A stretch of DNA of 64,000 nucleotides from Atriophallophorus winterbourni (GCA_013407085.1 JACCGJ010010541.1:40929-104928); one strand, 5' to 3'; numbered from the stretch's first letter, positions 12,297 through 23,824 are shown. Notes: generated by a model not told the origin, from the letters alone. Made by a program: numbers and translations.

Positions 12297-13975
12297 TTGA
12301 AGACCAGCCTCAAAACGGACCGAGAATCATGGTGGGAAGAGCGGGCAAGCGAGATGGAAGCAGCCCAAGCAGTTGGCAACACCCGCAAATTGTTCCAGCT
12401 TATACGCTCCACGGGACCCCGAATGCCCAGCGTGAGCGAACTCATCACGGAAGCAGATGGGTCGTTGATTACCAACAGAGAAAGGCGAATGGACCGCTGG
12501 AGGGAACATTTCGCTAGCCAATTCAATCAACCGCGACCACTCTCTGTTGCTCAGCCAAGTGGCTCCACCACTCAGTGGCCGGCCCCACAGGGACCACCTA
12601 CAGAGGCAGAAATTCGCTCACACATAATGAAGCTTAGACGACGCAAGGCCCCTGGTTTAGACGAGCTACCAGCCGAACTATTCGTTGAAGGTGTCGACGT
12701 TTTGTGCAGTGAGCTGTCAGTGCTCTTCGGAAAGATCTGGAACGAGGAAACCATACCCAGCGCGTGGGGACCGTCAGCCATCGTCCCAGTATTCAAGAAA
12801 GGGTCGAGGAAAGAGTGCGGTAATCACAGGGGTATCAGTCTCATACCGGTGGTTTCTAAACTGTTTGCATCAATCATCCTGACCAGGCTTAACAGCTACC
12901 GAGAAGCAGAGTATCGAGAAGAACAGGCTGGTTTCAGAGGAGGACGCGGGTGTGTGGACCAAATCTTCACGCTCCGCCAAATTTTGGAGCAACGTTACCA
13001 GTACGCACGTCCAACAATTATCGTCTTTCTTGACATACGAGCAGCCTTTGATTCCATTGACAGAACCGCTCTCTGGGACTGTCTCATTCGCCATGGTGTC
13101 CCACCGAAGTACGTAATCCTGCTCAAGAAGCTGTACTGCCACACCACCGGCAGAGTCAAAGCCTATGGTGATTTATCCAAGCAGTTTACCATTTCCAGCG
13201 GGGTTCGTCAAGGATGTCCGATCTCCCCATTCCTATTCAACTTTGCGATTGACGATGTCATGAAAGCAGCAACAGCCAGCTACCGAATTGTAGGATCGAC
13301 CTGCTCCCCGGTCGACGAGTTATGGATCTGGACTATGCTGACGACATTGCTCTCCTCGGAGAGGATGCTTGCGCCATACAAAGCGCTTTGGATCTACTCG
13401 TTGATCAGTTGTCGCTGTATGGATTACATTTCTCTCCGTCAAAATGCAAAGTGTTCCTACAGGATTGGACAGACCCAACACTTGATTTGACGATCGAAAA
13501 CCATAAACTGGAAGTGACTGACAGATTCACCTACCTAGGGAGCTGCATCACCACTGGGGGCGATATCGAAGCTGAAATCACAGCACGGATTGCAAGAGCA
13601 CGCCATGCTTTCGCTGGGCTACGGCATCTGTGGCGCCGACGCGATGTTGGATTACGCTTGAAGGGCAGAGTGTACCAGGCCACCGTACGAGCAGTTCTAC
13701 TGTATGGCTGCGAGACGTGGACGCTGCGACAAGCTGATAGTCAACGATTATCGACGTTTGATCATCGCTGCCTGCGGAGTATAGCTCGTTTAAGCTGGCA
13801 ACAGAAAGTCAAAAATGATGACGTCAGGAGGGCAGTCCTCGGCGATCGCTCTGTGCCACTCTCCGATCATATATCCATGTGCCAGCTGAGATGGCTGGGG
13901 CACGTTCTCCGTATGGATGAGCGACGCCTTTCTCGCCTAGCTCTTTTTGCTCTCACTGGACCTGATTGAAAACGT
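12297..13975 (+). pseudogene. reverse transcriptase domain of the RTE-like LINE, frameshifted
   Basis: Recognisable RT blocks in order: RKAPGLDELPAELF, NHRGISLIPVVSK, EEQAGFRGGRGCVDQIF, IVFLDIRAAFDSID (first catalytic aspartate), SGVRQGCPISPFLFN. A frameshift near 13315 follows, and the next frame carries LDYADDIALL (the catalytic aspartate pair) and the thumb and C-terminal LLYGCETWTLR. It stops at 13967-13969, and a related reading continues to about 14160. The enzyme would copy the element RNA at the target site. Both catalytic motifs are intact, but the frames are split, so this copy is inactive. Confidence 0.85.
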
Positions 13976-14336
13976 TGCCGTGGCGGACAAAGAAATACCT
14001 GGCGGAAGACCCTCAAGCGTCTAACAGCCCCACTAGCCATCGTGGGAAGATCACGCTTACACTGGTTTGGTCCGACGGACCGTGAGAATATGTGGCTGAT
14101 AACACAGTGTGTGATGGCAAAAGAAAGGAACCGGTATCGAGAATCCTGCCGTGCTTGTGTTTCCTTTTATCAGTGACCCTCCCTTATTCCAAAAAAGACA
14201 AAAAAGATCAAAAACAGCATGTGTAAACAGACAAAAAATCCTCTTTTTCTTTTTTGTCATTCATCATGTACCCTCTTCATGGTATACCTATTGGCACATC
14301 GTCTGTAAAGACTTGTGTAAAAATAATAATAATAAT

Positions 14337-15829
14337 TGGACTGACTGCACTAAGTGGCCACATTTTACTTCTTAACTTCCTTTACTCAAGGATGACATTT
14401 GACGTGTTATTTATCATTTATCATATGAAACATTTTCCAAAAATAGGCTTTCTATAAGAAGCAAATAACTTCATTCATTCTTAGTGATTTGCCTCTTTCA
14501 TCCTGTTAGCCTGAAGCTTATTTGTTCTACACTCATTTCTTTTTCCGAAAAACCAAGGGTATCAATTATAGAGGAAGATCTATTTCTCACGCCGCAATAT
14601 CATCGAGTAACGCTGTGTTGTTTTTTTAACGCGAAATTATTTCTTTATTTCTTACCTTACATTTTCATGTGACAATTATTATCCATCTTGTGCAAATCGA
14701 ATAAGCGCCATTTTCTGGTTGTGGTCAATGCGTCAGGCAGTAGTTGGGAGAGCTTTCAATAAAGGCTTACTTCATATAGTTGACTTGCTTTCCTAAGAGG
14801 TTTCGCAACTTTTGTACATATAAACATCAGCTCACAATCTAATTGGTGACAAATTTGTGTTTATCTTTTTCGCTAAAGGAATATTTTTGGAGGAACAGAG
14901 TTTACACAGTCGGTTTTTTTGAGCCTCCACTTTTCGACACTATTCAAAAGTGCATTTTGATTCTGAAGCCTGATTGACGAGAACTATTATCGACCGTAGA
15001 TAGTTTGATGAGAAAATATCCATGAAGAACAATGTTAACGTTGAATTCAACATACATGATTGTCTTTACTATCATTCGTAATTACAGGGGCACGTGAGAT
15101 TCCTCGATTATTGGAAAGTTATATTTTACGTTACTGATCGGAACGAATTCATTATTCTATGTGATTTGAAGTCTTCAAATAAACTATAATGAATAGCATT
15201 TGTGTTTTGTAACCATTTACTACTTGAATAATTTGATTATTGCGTGTGGCGAATAGTTCAAACGATCTTCCGGTGATATTTATTACAATTAGTAGTAAAT
15301 GAAAGTCCGGCCCCGCTAACCAATAAGCCCTAAGTTTAAAGAAATGTTGTCAGTTTGTCTGAGAAAAAATAACCAAGGATAGTTCTCAGGTACTGATTAT
15401 TGTAGATTGTAACTAATCTAGCTCATGGTTGCGGATGGTGTTTAATCCCCATCGTATATCGCTAGTGTTGAACGAGAAATTCTATATTTGCCTAAAATTT
15501 ACCGGCAATCAAAATGTTCGTGAGCGAGGCGCTTTAATCGGTCGTGCATAAAATTAATTTCTCCACACATTTTCCCTCTTTTTTCGTTAAATATTTGTGG
15601 GCCAAAGGCATCATGTTTCGCACCAACTGAAGCCAAATTTCGACGCCCAATTTTGCCGGGAATTGTTTTGGAAATGTTGGTTATGGCATTTGCTAATAAA
15701 CTGGATCATATGTGTAAATAATCAATCAAGACAGACAAGAAAATATCTTTCAAATTGTAACTTGATGTCGGGAACCGTTCGTCATTTTTTAATTTTTTGT
15801 TGAGAATATTGTAACTGCTGAAATATCTT
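14337..15829. other. non-coding stretch
   Basis: AT-rich, stops in all frames, no recognised repeat. Nothing supported. Confidence 0.5.
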
Positions 15830-17345
15830 TTAAATGGATAAAGCCAATTTCTTCTTCTTTAGATCAGTTAAAATCCAGCTATATTTGCATGCAAGGATGC
15901 TTGATCGTTTTGTGGTTCTACTGTTGGAATGCAGTGAATTTGTTTCTGACGCGTCAAGTACTGATTGACTTGGTGGTGTTTCTATTGAATTTCGAGGTGC
16001 ATCTACCTTTCCAATATCAATTTTCGATGCGCTTAGTCTAATTTCTCGTGGAATTATTCTGCGGCCATTTTCCAAACGAGTTTTGACCGCGTTTAACATA
16101 TGTTTACGCAAGAACGTTGTTTTAAGGGAATTAGGACCGATAACCTTATATTACGTAGATTTGGGGATGCGGAACGTGTCCGTCACAGCTACATCATGCA
16201 AGCCAAGTATATCACTGAGGAATCTCCACTGTAACTGATCGCGTTTGCGCTGCACTGCTTTATTAGTTGCTTCATCAGATTCTGGAACTCCAAATAGGAT
16301 TATACTTCGATCATCCCTCGGTTTCGTTTGGTCTTGTTGCTAGGAATTCGGGGCCCTTTCCCATCAGGTTACATCAGCAAAGATGCTTGCAGTGGTCCCT
16401 GAACGCCCCCTACGCAATAGAAAAGCGGACAGTAAGATATTTTCTAGATCCGTTTCAGAGTTGACCGTGATTTTAAGCAGTCTTGGCTGGTCCAGATATG
16501 AGGAAGTAGGTTTCCGATTCAATTGTATCAATGATAGTGTTTCAACTGGCTCCAAGTCCATGTTGCTGCACAACTTTTTCCATTCTTCTTTAAGGTGCTT
16601 TAACCTGTCCCTAGTAAGGTGGCATTCGTTTCATTTACATTGGTGCAAATCACGCTTAGTCCATGGAGTAAATGTACACTGTGTGCCTGGCGCTTTCGCT
16701 GGTTGCTGGACGTTTTAACTGCCTTAGATCGAATACCTATCATGTCCACTTTGGGAGTATTTAGCACCGTGACTTTTGCTTTTGAACCCAAGGGTTTTCG
16801 CCGAAAATTAAGATGAGCAGGTGGCTTTGGCTCCATGACTTTTTGCGGACTAGGGATGTTTTGGGCAGACAGGCCTTTAACAGTCGCATTTGTAAAGGTG
16901 GCTTTTTTCTGAAAAGAACGCTCCCCAAGATTCTCCGGCCCATTTAAAAAAGCTGAACCTTCGTGTTGAATGATCTGCGAAGATGCCGCTTTTATCTGAC
17001 TGGTATTACGGTCAGTGGTTTCTGATTTATCGAAACCTATACGGGCAAACTGAGAATTCTGAGCGGTGACCAGAGTATCTACCGATGCCTTCAACGTTTG
17101 TATGAGGTGCTCTAAGCTCTGCATCCGATCATCCAGGTTGCTTTGCTGGACACTTGTTCGAGCAGCTAAATCTGCGTTTGGTTTAGTTCGACAATTTTTA
17201 CATACGTAGCATGAACCAGGCATGTTTTATCATTCAGGATCGATATCGCCTCCGCGGTCAACGATTTGTTACATTTTTCGTGACATGTGTGGGAACAGTT
17301 GTAACACGTGACAGATTTGACCTTAACTGACAATTGTCATAGCGA
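15830..17345 (-). pseudogene. CR1-like LINE ORF1 with zinc finger, coiled region and two RRM-like domains, frameshifted
   Basis: Read on the minus strand from about 17310: a cysteine/histidine finger (CYNCSHTCHEKC, then CYVCKNC after a frameshift), a linker with heptad-like leucines (DDRMQSLEHLIQTLKASVDTL), and a basic proline-rich stretch. A first RRM-like module follows, with SVICTNVNETN, EEWKKLC and QPRLLKITVNSE (about 16640-16365). A second has DRSIILFGVPES, FLSDILGL, VAVTDTFRIP and FLRKHMLNAVKTRLENGR (about 16330-16050). At least three frameshifts or stops (near 17220, 16600 and 16364) break it. CR1-clade ORF1 proteins bind element RNA. The reading ends at SSILACKYS near the expected start of the endonuclease ORF, where the copy is truncated. 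Confidence 0.75.
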
Positions 17346-17859
17346 CGACCCACGTTTCGCGAACATCAGATCGTCTCATGTTAACGGGGTCAACCAAAAT
17401 TACAAATCAGAGCACGAAAATCGATACGGCTGGTGTTGGTTTGTGCGGTATTGTGTGGAGTTGACGGAAAGTGACCGGTTGTAAGAAAATTTCGTCAACC
17501 GATTTAGCCGCGAATTTGCCAGACTCCCATTGAGAATTTTGGCGTGAATTTGATTTCATGTTGTGTATTTCTTCGATTAGTTCCCGATAGTGGTAAACAC
17601 TGATGGGTTGATCTAACTGCAGAAACACAAAAGCGATTCAAATAAACGAACGAACTGAAGAAAATCCACGGGTGACGCACACAAAGAACGACACGTCGCA
17701 GATGGATGATTCTTGTATGAATAGATCCGACGTAGCAAACTTTCACATAGATAACCAAAAATCAAACTGAACGGATGAAAACTATGAAAGTTATATCCAA
17801 AAATATCTGAGGTCAAAATTGATCCAACCGCACGTCTCGCGTTTTATTGAAGTTAGTGA
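17346..17859. other. non-coding stretch between two mobile-element fragments
   Basis: Three overlapping minus-strand open stretches of 67-84 codons have no recognisable domain. The sequence may be the 5' part of the CR1 element whose ORF1 ends here, but I cannot show that. Confidence 0.35.
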
Positions 17860-18595
17860 AGTTGCATTGAGACTTGTGCTCAATTGATCGAATCCAAAGT
17901 AACTGCAAAGGTTGCTTGGGAGTATATATCGGGCAAACATCCAGAGAACTCAGTACTAGGATAAGTGAACACAAAATTCGAATTGGTAAGCAGCCACCCA
18001 ATTCCAGTGAATATCAATCACTGATAAGAGATTCAGCACTAGCTGAACACGTGCTGGACAGAGGTCACAGCGTTGATCTTGACAACGTAAAAGTGATAAG
18101 GCGGGGAATAAAACCATGCATTGAACGACTTTCACGCTGAGGCGGTTGAGATAACAAAGGCCGATAAGAATGCAGTTAATAAGGTGGATGGGGCTAATAT
18201 CTCCACAATCTGGCGTCCGGTTCTGCAGCGGATAAACATTAACATGCGTGACCCCTAGTGTGTGCACCGAGCTAATCGGTCAGCAGATGTCATTCACACC
18301 TGGCAAGACTAAAAAAATTAAGTGATTATACGGCACGTAGGGATGGTGGTGCGTCAGTTGATATTGAACGCGCCTGTCCTTCTTAACGAGCGCATAACCC
18401 ACCATGGACTGTGCAGTTATTAACCGGCTTATGATTGATCAGGTGAATGAAATTTAAGCTTGTTCTCCGTTCGTACTGACACCCTTGGTCTGACGAAGCG
18501 TCTGTGTCACAAGCGAAACGTTGCCAATAAACTACTCTCACCGATTCATTACAAACTTCCTTTTTCATGATTATGATTTACCGATCCGTTTACGA
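17860..18595 (+). mobile_element. Penelope-like element, 3' end (GIY-YIG domain and terminal motif)
   Basis: The plus-strand frame ending at 18140 carries NCKGCLGVYIGQTSRELSTR and EHVLDRGHSVDLDNV. This is a GIY-YIG endonuclease with the CxxC-type approach and the R...H block seen in Penelope-like elements. It nicks DNA for insertion. After a frameshift near 18137 the reading resumes as ISTIWRPVLQ. The reverse transcriptase part is absent. The 3' untranslated part from about 18460 shares ACACCCTTGGT, TGACGAAGC and GAAACGTT with the inverted copy at 29290-29985, so this is a repeated element end, 5'-truncated and inactive. Confidence 0.8.
18466..18522 (+). ncRNA. hammerhead-like core at the Penelope-like 3' end (candidate)
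   Basis: CTGACGA at 18490-18496 and GAAAC at 18515-18519 enclose an imperfect hairpin (GCGTCTG/CACAAGC, two mismatches). A GTA at 18473-18475 could be the cleavage site with a 2-3 bp stem III, but stem I is poorly formed. Penelope-like elements are known to carry hammerhead motifs. The core spacing fits, but activity is doubtful for this copy. Confidence 0.4.
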
Positions 18596-20729
18596 TAATC
18601 GAATGTGCGAGAAATTCTAAACATATGAATTGACTGTCAATGAACGAAAATTAAATAAACTCTGTTTTACTCATTTTTGTTAGGTTTGCATGCGAGATTG
18701 CAGCTTTATTCGACTGCCGTTTTATTAGTTAAATTGAGTATAAATCTTTTTTTACAAGCAAGATCGTCACACCCGTGAAACATCTCATTGTCAGTTTTAT
18801 GTGTTTCCGTTGACCGAGAAAGATTTATGGGTTAATATCTCAATTTTCCGGTACATAATCAACAGGACGCGATCAGTGGGAATGTAACGTTTTGATTATT
18901 AGTTCAATCGCTTCACACTACCACGTCTTTCGTATTTTATTTAAATTTAACTTTGTGAAGCCCGACCCTTTGTAAATACTATGTCAATCACAGCCCTATA
19001 TGTAAAACTATAAATAAGCGATACCCTGATATAATCATCTCGCTGAGCTTAACTCCTGCAAACTCATATGCCCAAACCTCGAAACATATGCACTATTGTA
19101 GCGGTGGGGAGTGAGGCCGGAAATGACAGCTGGCGAACTTCAGGTCACTTATCGCAACATTCGGGTCAGCGTTTATTTCTCGCATGACAAATAACAAAAC
19201 ACGCCAATGTTCTATAGGCGAATCAAACAACCACAACACTGATTCTGAAACATGTCTGTCCCGGTTGTCACTTCGATCTGCTTTGCCACTCATTTTCGTT
19301 TCAGCCGGTAAACTTTAATCCCTCGCCTCGCAGGGTTCATTTGGTCGACATTGACGAATCGCATATCCTTCGATTGCGAGTGACGTTTTCCCTCTTTCCA
19401 AATTTCCAATGTCTTCACTCAAAACGTCCCTATATAATCTTTTCCAACCCGGAATCATTCTTGTCTTCCGACTTTTCGGCGCTTGTTGCTCTTGTGTTGA
19501 GCCAAAAAGTTGGTGATCCTTATATCATCCAAATGCCTGTGATTCGCTCTATACACTCCACATCAACGAATTATGTTTTTAATGTTGGCGAGAAAATCGG
19601 ATCTTTGACCGCAAAACAAAGTTGATCAGTTCTTAAAAACATATTAAACAACAAATGGCTTTCTAAATTGCAAGCTCTATAAATTCAACCAAAAGCCAAC
19701 TAAGAGCAATTTAGTCTTGAATCATGAGTAACCGATATCCTATTGCATAACATTATCATTAACTCCCTTTCATGCGATATTGTAATCAGGCTCTGACTTT
19801 CAATATTCTTAAATTTCCCCGTGAAACATTCATTACAAAAATCGTATAGAAATAAAACTTTGTGATTTCCAGTAAAAGCATTCCATGGTCACTCAAAGTT
19901 GTAAAAATATTATACGCTGCTGATTCGTGTCATGGGTAAAAGAATTTTTGTGATGGATTAAATTGATTTCATGCATAACTAAGGTCTGTCTGATTTTGCT
20001 TCGTTAGCTTCCCAGTCACCCAGAAATACATTCTGATTTCCATTCATTAATTACGTTCATTTAACCTCCTAATTCAAAAATCACTTAAGAAACCCCAATA
20101 TCAATGGATTCACATGATTGAACGAGAATAATTAAAAGATTATTGGGGTATAATACTGAGTTGTAATGTTCTATATGTCAAGAAATTAATTCATTTAGCA
20201 ACGGTGCTATCAAATCAGAAATTTGGAAGATTAGATTATTAAGCCGGTGAAATAATTGATGCCAACAAAATAATCCACATATTCAAGTTGATTAATCAGT
20301 GATTAATCAGTAGAGTTTTCTGTATGTGCAATAAAATCTTTGTTAAGGCCTATGGTTGTTGTTTTGTTACGTGTGTGGTTTGTGGCCATCTAATGTTTAT
20401 TTAATTATGTCCATGTTTGATGTTATTCCAGTAAATCCATTTCATTTTTCAACGAATAAACAGCCCTTAATCCTGCAATTAAGCCGTCCAGGAATTATTA
20501 AAATTTATCTACGAATCTCAGTAAAGCTATCGGATACTGGGATTTTTTTAAATTCAGTGTTGGGTAAGAATTGAGTAGCTTTACCCTATAAATGAATGAA
20601 TTTCAAAGGCACGTTCAGGTAGTTAAAAATTCTAAAATCCCTCTGAAGACAATGTTTCTTGATGTTATCGTGAACAAATGCAACGAGTTAAATTTGAGAT
20701 CTGCGTTAAATCAAGATATGAACTTGAAA
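18596..20729. other. non-coding stretch
   Basis: No supported gene. A 66-codon minus-strand frame at 19093-19293 and a 94-codon plus frame at 19341-19625 have higher GC than surroundings but no recognisable domain. They could be remnants of a mobile element. Confidence 0.4.
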
Positions 20730-20860
20730 TTCAGTGTTGGATAATGATAGTACAGCCAACCTGTCCATTAACATGCGGACATGGAGAAGTAAACGGGTTC
20801 AGCCCACGGGCTTGAAGCAAAAATCCGCATTTGAAGCATTTTATCATTTTACTACTTGTG
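20730..20860 (-). repeat. partial retrozyme-like repeat, subfamily A body, minus orientation
   Basis: On the minus strand GGATTTTTGCTTCAAGC, GGGCTGAACCCG, CATGTTAATGGACAGGTTGG and CAACA follow each other as in the body of the unit at 7966-8190. No hammerhead region is left. The assignment is moderate. Confidence 0.4.
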
Positions 20861-20886
20861 AGTAACACTTGATTAAAATATTTAAC

Positions 20887-21055
20887 TTTGTTCTGAGTCG
20901 GAAACCGTGTCTCATAAATCTCTGCATCGAGTTTTATCAAAATTATCATGGCAAAGTACGCAGTAAAGAACAATAACAAATCACAAATTGCCACAAAGGA
21001 ATTAGAGATAACGATGGGTGTTGATTTCGATGTACTGATTATTTTCACTCGGAAA
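20887..21055 (-). CDS. candidate exon encoding a membrane segment (weak)
   Basis: Minus strand: a pyrimidine-rich acceptor (TATTCTCTCAG) at 21056 opens a frame of 56 codons containing a hydrophobic run, VAICDLLLFFTAYFAMIILI, flanked by charged residues (KLDAEIYE). It would be one membrane helix. The donor at the end (GTTAAA) is weak. It lies directly downstream of a CR1 3' end inserted at about 21062. It could be a membrane exon of a nearby gene or a chance hydrophobic AT-rich frame. Confidence 0.2.
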
Positions 21056-21061
21056 CTGAGA

Positions 21062-21465
21062 GAATAGCCAAGGTAATTCAAAGTAATTCAATGTTTTTAA
21101 TGGTCTAAAAAGCAACAAGCTTAACAACAACCATAGGATGGTAAAAATTGAAATCCAAGTGTATAAACAAGATAAGCAGTCTATCAGTGTTCGGGAAATG
21201 AATAATGCAATAAAAATTCGTCTAATTTCGTTTTAAATTCATGCAGGCTAGTGGAGTAAGCAATGGTTGAAGGTAAAATGTTCCAAGTTAAACAGACATG
21301 GACAGAGTAAAAATACCTTTTACAGTTTAGGCGGGAATGTGGTACGACCAGCACATATTCATGTGTCCGATAATTTCTCATATCCCTTCGCGTGAATAAA
21401 TCCTGTAAGGTATGGTTCGGGGTATGGAATGTTTTTTAAGGTAAGATGAGGTCTCCTCTGATTCG
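21062..21465 (-). mobile_element. CR1-like LINE 3' end
   Basis: Minus-strand reading FPYRRIRGDLI, a stop, then VPHSRLNCKRYFYSVHVCLTWN and LPSTIAYSTSLHEFKTKLDEFL: the C-terminal end of a CR1-clade reverse transcriptase ORF. It is followed by a 3' untranslated stretch ending in tandem TTGAATTAC-like units (about 21065-21085), the short terminal repeats characteristic of CR1 elements. The 5' part is missing. Confidence 0.8.
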
Positions 21466-21514
21466 TCGATAGGGAAAGTCGAACAGATTCAGTTTAGCTA
21501 CCTTTTCTTTTAAG

Positions 21515-21770
21515 GTTTGCTCCGGATGCGCCATTTTTCGCCGTACGTGCTATATTTCGTTGGAATTCCCTACCCAAACATGTGGTGGACTCTCCTTGCC
21601 TGGTGATTTTTAAAGCGAAATTGGACTTGCACTTGCAAACGAATATCATTCATGAGCCTTACATTTGATATTCTCTATTGCTTTTATACTATTGTAATTT
21701 TCATGTTTTTATTCATACCGTAGTCCTGTGGTGTTGTGAAGTATTAACTTTTTAACCATAAATCCTTGAA
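21515..21770 (+). mobile_element. CR1-like LINE 3' end, opposite orientation
   Basis: Plus-strand reading FRWNSLPKHVVDSPC and FKAKLDLHLQTNI to a TGA near 21668: the same C-terminal motif of a CR1-clade ORF2 but from a different, diverged family. It abuts head-to-head the minus-strand copy. Only the last roughly 50 codons and the 3' untranslated part remain. Confidence 0.7.
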
Positions 21771-21931
21771 TACGTGAATACTACTAACTTGCTCAGCTTC
21801 ATTCCGGTGCACTGCGACGCATATATTTGTGCTCTTGCACTTGATTTATTTTTGTCATGGATGGACGGTTTAAATATCATTGGACTCGTCCTCGTTCAAG
21901 TGATCGGTTCAAGTTCCAGCACATTGAAACC

Positions 21932-22093
21932 TGTAACAACTATGTTTTACTGTTTCTAATTTCTGTTGACTCGTATTCCGTGATTGCTCTTCTGTACCTT
22001 CGTAACGTTTTGGCTACCGCGATAAATCTTCATTCTCCAGTGCGTTTTATCCTACTTTCGCGGTGACGTTATTGGAGTGGTCAGTCTACTACA
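21932..22093 (+). mobile_element. solo LTR of a Ty3/Gypsy-type element
   Basis: Starts TGTAACAAC and ends GGTCAGTCTACTACA. It is homologous along its length to the two LTRs at 60026-60192 and 61648-61830 (shared CTGTACC, GTAACG/ACCG, GTGCGTTTTATCCTAC and the CAGTCTACTACA end). No internal element sequence is recognised beside it, so it is most simply a solo LTR left by recombination. Confidence 0.6.
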
Positions 22094-22202
22094 AACATTG
22101 GAAATAAAATATTGCAAGTTAACGTAAATTTAACTAGCGGTTGAGAAAATCATATTTCTTTTAATGTTGCTGAGAGGATCTCTTCATTTCGAATTGACTC
22201 TA

Positions 22203-22212
22203 CTATATAAAA
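22203..22212 (+). promoter_or_regulatory. possible TATA box
   Basis: CTATATAAAA lies about 170 bp upstream of the 62-codon ATG frame at 22377. In an AT-rich genome this motif occurs often by chance. Confidence 0.2.
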
Positions 22213-22376
22213 CATCGTGGAACTGCATCACTTCCACTTAATGTGTTCGCTTTTTGCACCTTCGATCGCATCACCTCAATTCATCGCATTCACCGACCGC
22301 TACCGATCGATCAAGAACTAGATCGTCAAGTGCACTGACTCATCATTCTAATTGGACTGCAACAATGAATTGAAAA

Positions 22377-22565
22377 ATGACCTCAAAGTCCGAAACAAAA
22401 AGACTGCACGTGATGTGTGCCGAAGGTGCAACAAACGGGGTTAGCGTGTGGTTAAATGTTTTGGCTGACTGTGATGAAGCATTAACACAAGAAGTGGTAG
22501 AGTTTATTGATTTTCCCGGCGTTTGCGTCGTTTGTAGTGCCGAGACATTCCACCTAGTGAAATAG
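22377..22565 (+). CDS. hypothetical 62-residue open frame
   Basis: A true ATG (context GAAAAATGA) opens 62 codons ending in TAG. Codon composition is GC-richer and less biased than the AT-rich flank. The product has no membrane segment. Its end (FPGVCVVCSAETFHLV) has a CxxC pair that could bind metal, but there is no recognised family. It lies between the solo LTR and a CR1 tail, with a TATA-like box upstream, so it may be the 5' part of a truncated mobile element. Function unknown. Confidence 0.25.
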   Translation: MTSKSETKRLHVMCAEGATNGVSVWLNVLADCDEALTQEVVEFIDFPGVCVVCSAETFHLVK

Positions 22566-22616
22566 CTACAAAGGCGAAGCTGCAATCACGAAAATATTGT
22601 TCGTTTCTCAACACGT

Positions 22617-23405
22617 TTTCAAGATTCAAGATTCAAGATTTATGGTTGCAAAAGCAATTAACATTACAATAACCATAGAGTGGAACGATGCTAGATTATT
22701 AATAGTTGGAGGCAACATTCGGATTAGCTCTCATATAATCGTCAAGTTTCGATTTGAATATAGATAAACTGTTTGAGCTTACCAAATCATCAGGTAGGGA
22801 ACTCCAAACAAAACACACCCGCACCAAATAAAAATAGCTGCGGCAGTTCCGTTTGGAATGTGGTATTTCCAACTTGCAAACATGGCCTAGACTGCTGCTG
22901 GAAGTTCGAACATGGAATAATTAGTCTAGGGGATGGGAAAGAGTAGTATTTTGTATGCGAGGATGAGATTACCTCGCATTCTCCTCTGTGCAAGTGTCCT
23001 CAGCTCCATCGTCTGAGTGCTGGCGAATGGCATATTTTCGAGTCTAATGACAGGCTTAGTAACTCTCCGGTATATGAGATCCAGAAGTAAGATGTCTTTT
23101 TGTAGCCATGGTGTCCAGGCTAGAACCGTGTGTATATATGCGTTCATCATGAGAGGAACACACCCCGGGGAAAAACGTCCAAATATCCGCCGTAACATGC
23201 CGAGCAGCCGAGATGCGCTTTTGTAAAAGGTTTCGCATTGTAGACCATTTTTCAAACTGCCGCAAATCCAGACACCCAGGTCCTTTTCTTCTTCGGTGTA
23301 CTCCGTGTTTCTGTCGCCGAGCTTGTATTGGTAGGAAAAGCAAAGGTCACGACCGATCTGAATGATCTTCAACTTTTGCGTATTCAATGACTGTAAGATT
23401 AACAT
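22617..23405 (-). mobile_element. CR1-like LINE, 3' part of the reverse transcriptase ORF
   Basis: Minus-strand frame with EEKDLGVWICGSLKN, LGMLRRIFGRFSP, LAWTPWLQKDILLLDLIYRR and QRRMRGNLILAYKIL, the region after the polymerase active site in CR1-clade enzymes. It then continues in other frames to a 3' end made of tandem AAGATTCA octamers (22617-22642). Catalytic motifs are absent because the copy is 5'-truncated. The short terminal octamer repeats are typical of CR1. Confidence 0.8.
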
Positions 23406-23824
23406 TTGAATATATTTACATCTAATTGTTTAAATCTGGTATTTTGTATATTTTGTATACTTGAGTTTATGCGTTACCGAGCTTATTTTTGTGTATCTTT
23501 ATTTGGCCGTTCCCGCGCTATTTGAAGTTACGATCCCTCGTTGTCATTGTAACTGTTGAATATTCGTGTTTTTCAATTCAGTACGAAGCGGAATAAGTGA
23601 GGCTTGCTATTTGTATTGTATAATTATTTTGCTTCAATAGTACCGTACGCATCTCATGTATTGTCTCGTCAATATTTTGGTGGGCTTGGACGCGTAACTC
23701 AACCGTTGGATAGACACATTGGTGTTTATATCGTGACTGAATTCTTTGACGTTGGACTCGATTTTCTCCAGACCGTTTTGTCGGTTACAGTTCAAATTGG
23801 CTTCGTTTCGAACATTGGGAGAAG

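Larger units (their letters stand above)
10541..14336 (+). mobile_element. nearly full-length RTE-like LINE, broken
   Basis: About 3.8 kb, from a GC-richer 5' untranslated region (about 10560-11190) through an apurinic-type endonuclease and a reverse transcriptase to a 3' end with an AAT microsatellite at about 14320-14336, the typical tail of such elements. The whole block is clearly GC-richer than its flanks. The protein is interrupted by stops and frameshifts (see sub-features), so it cannot move by itself. Motif order (endonuclease, RT with LDYADD, LLYGCETW, RLRWLGHVLRM-like tail) fits the RTE clade, in which schistosome SR2 is a known member; that placement is inference. Confidence 0.85.

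Noticed and set aside
16383..16816. Plus-strand frames of 111 and 65 codons
   Set aside because: Shadows of the minus-strand CR1 ORF1, which shows clear RRM-like motifs.
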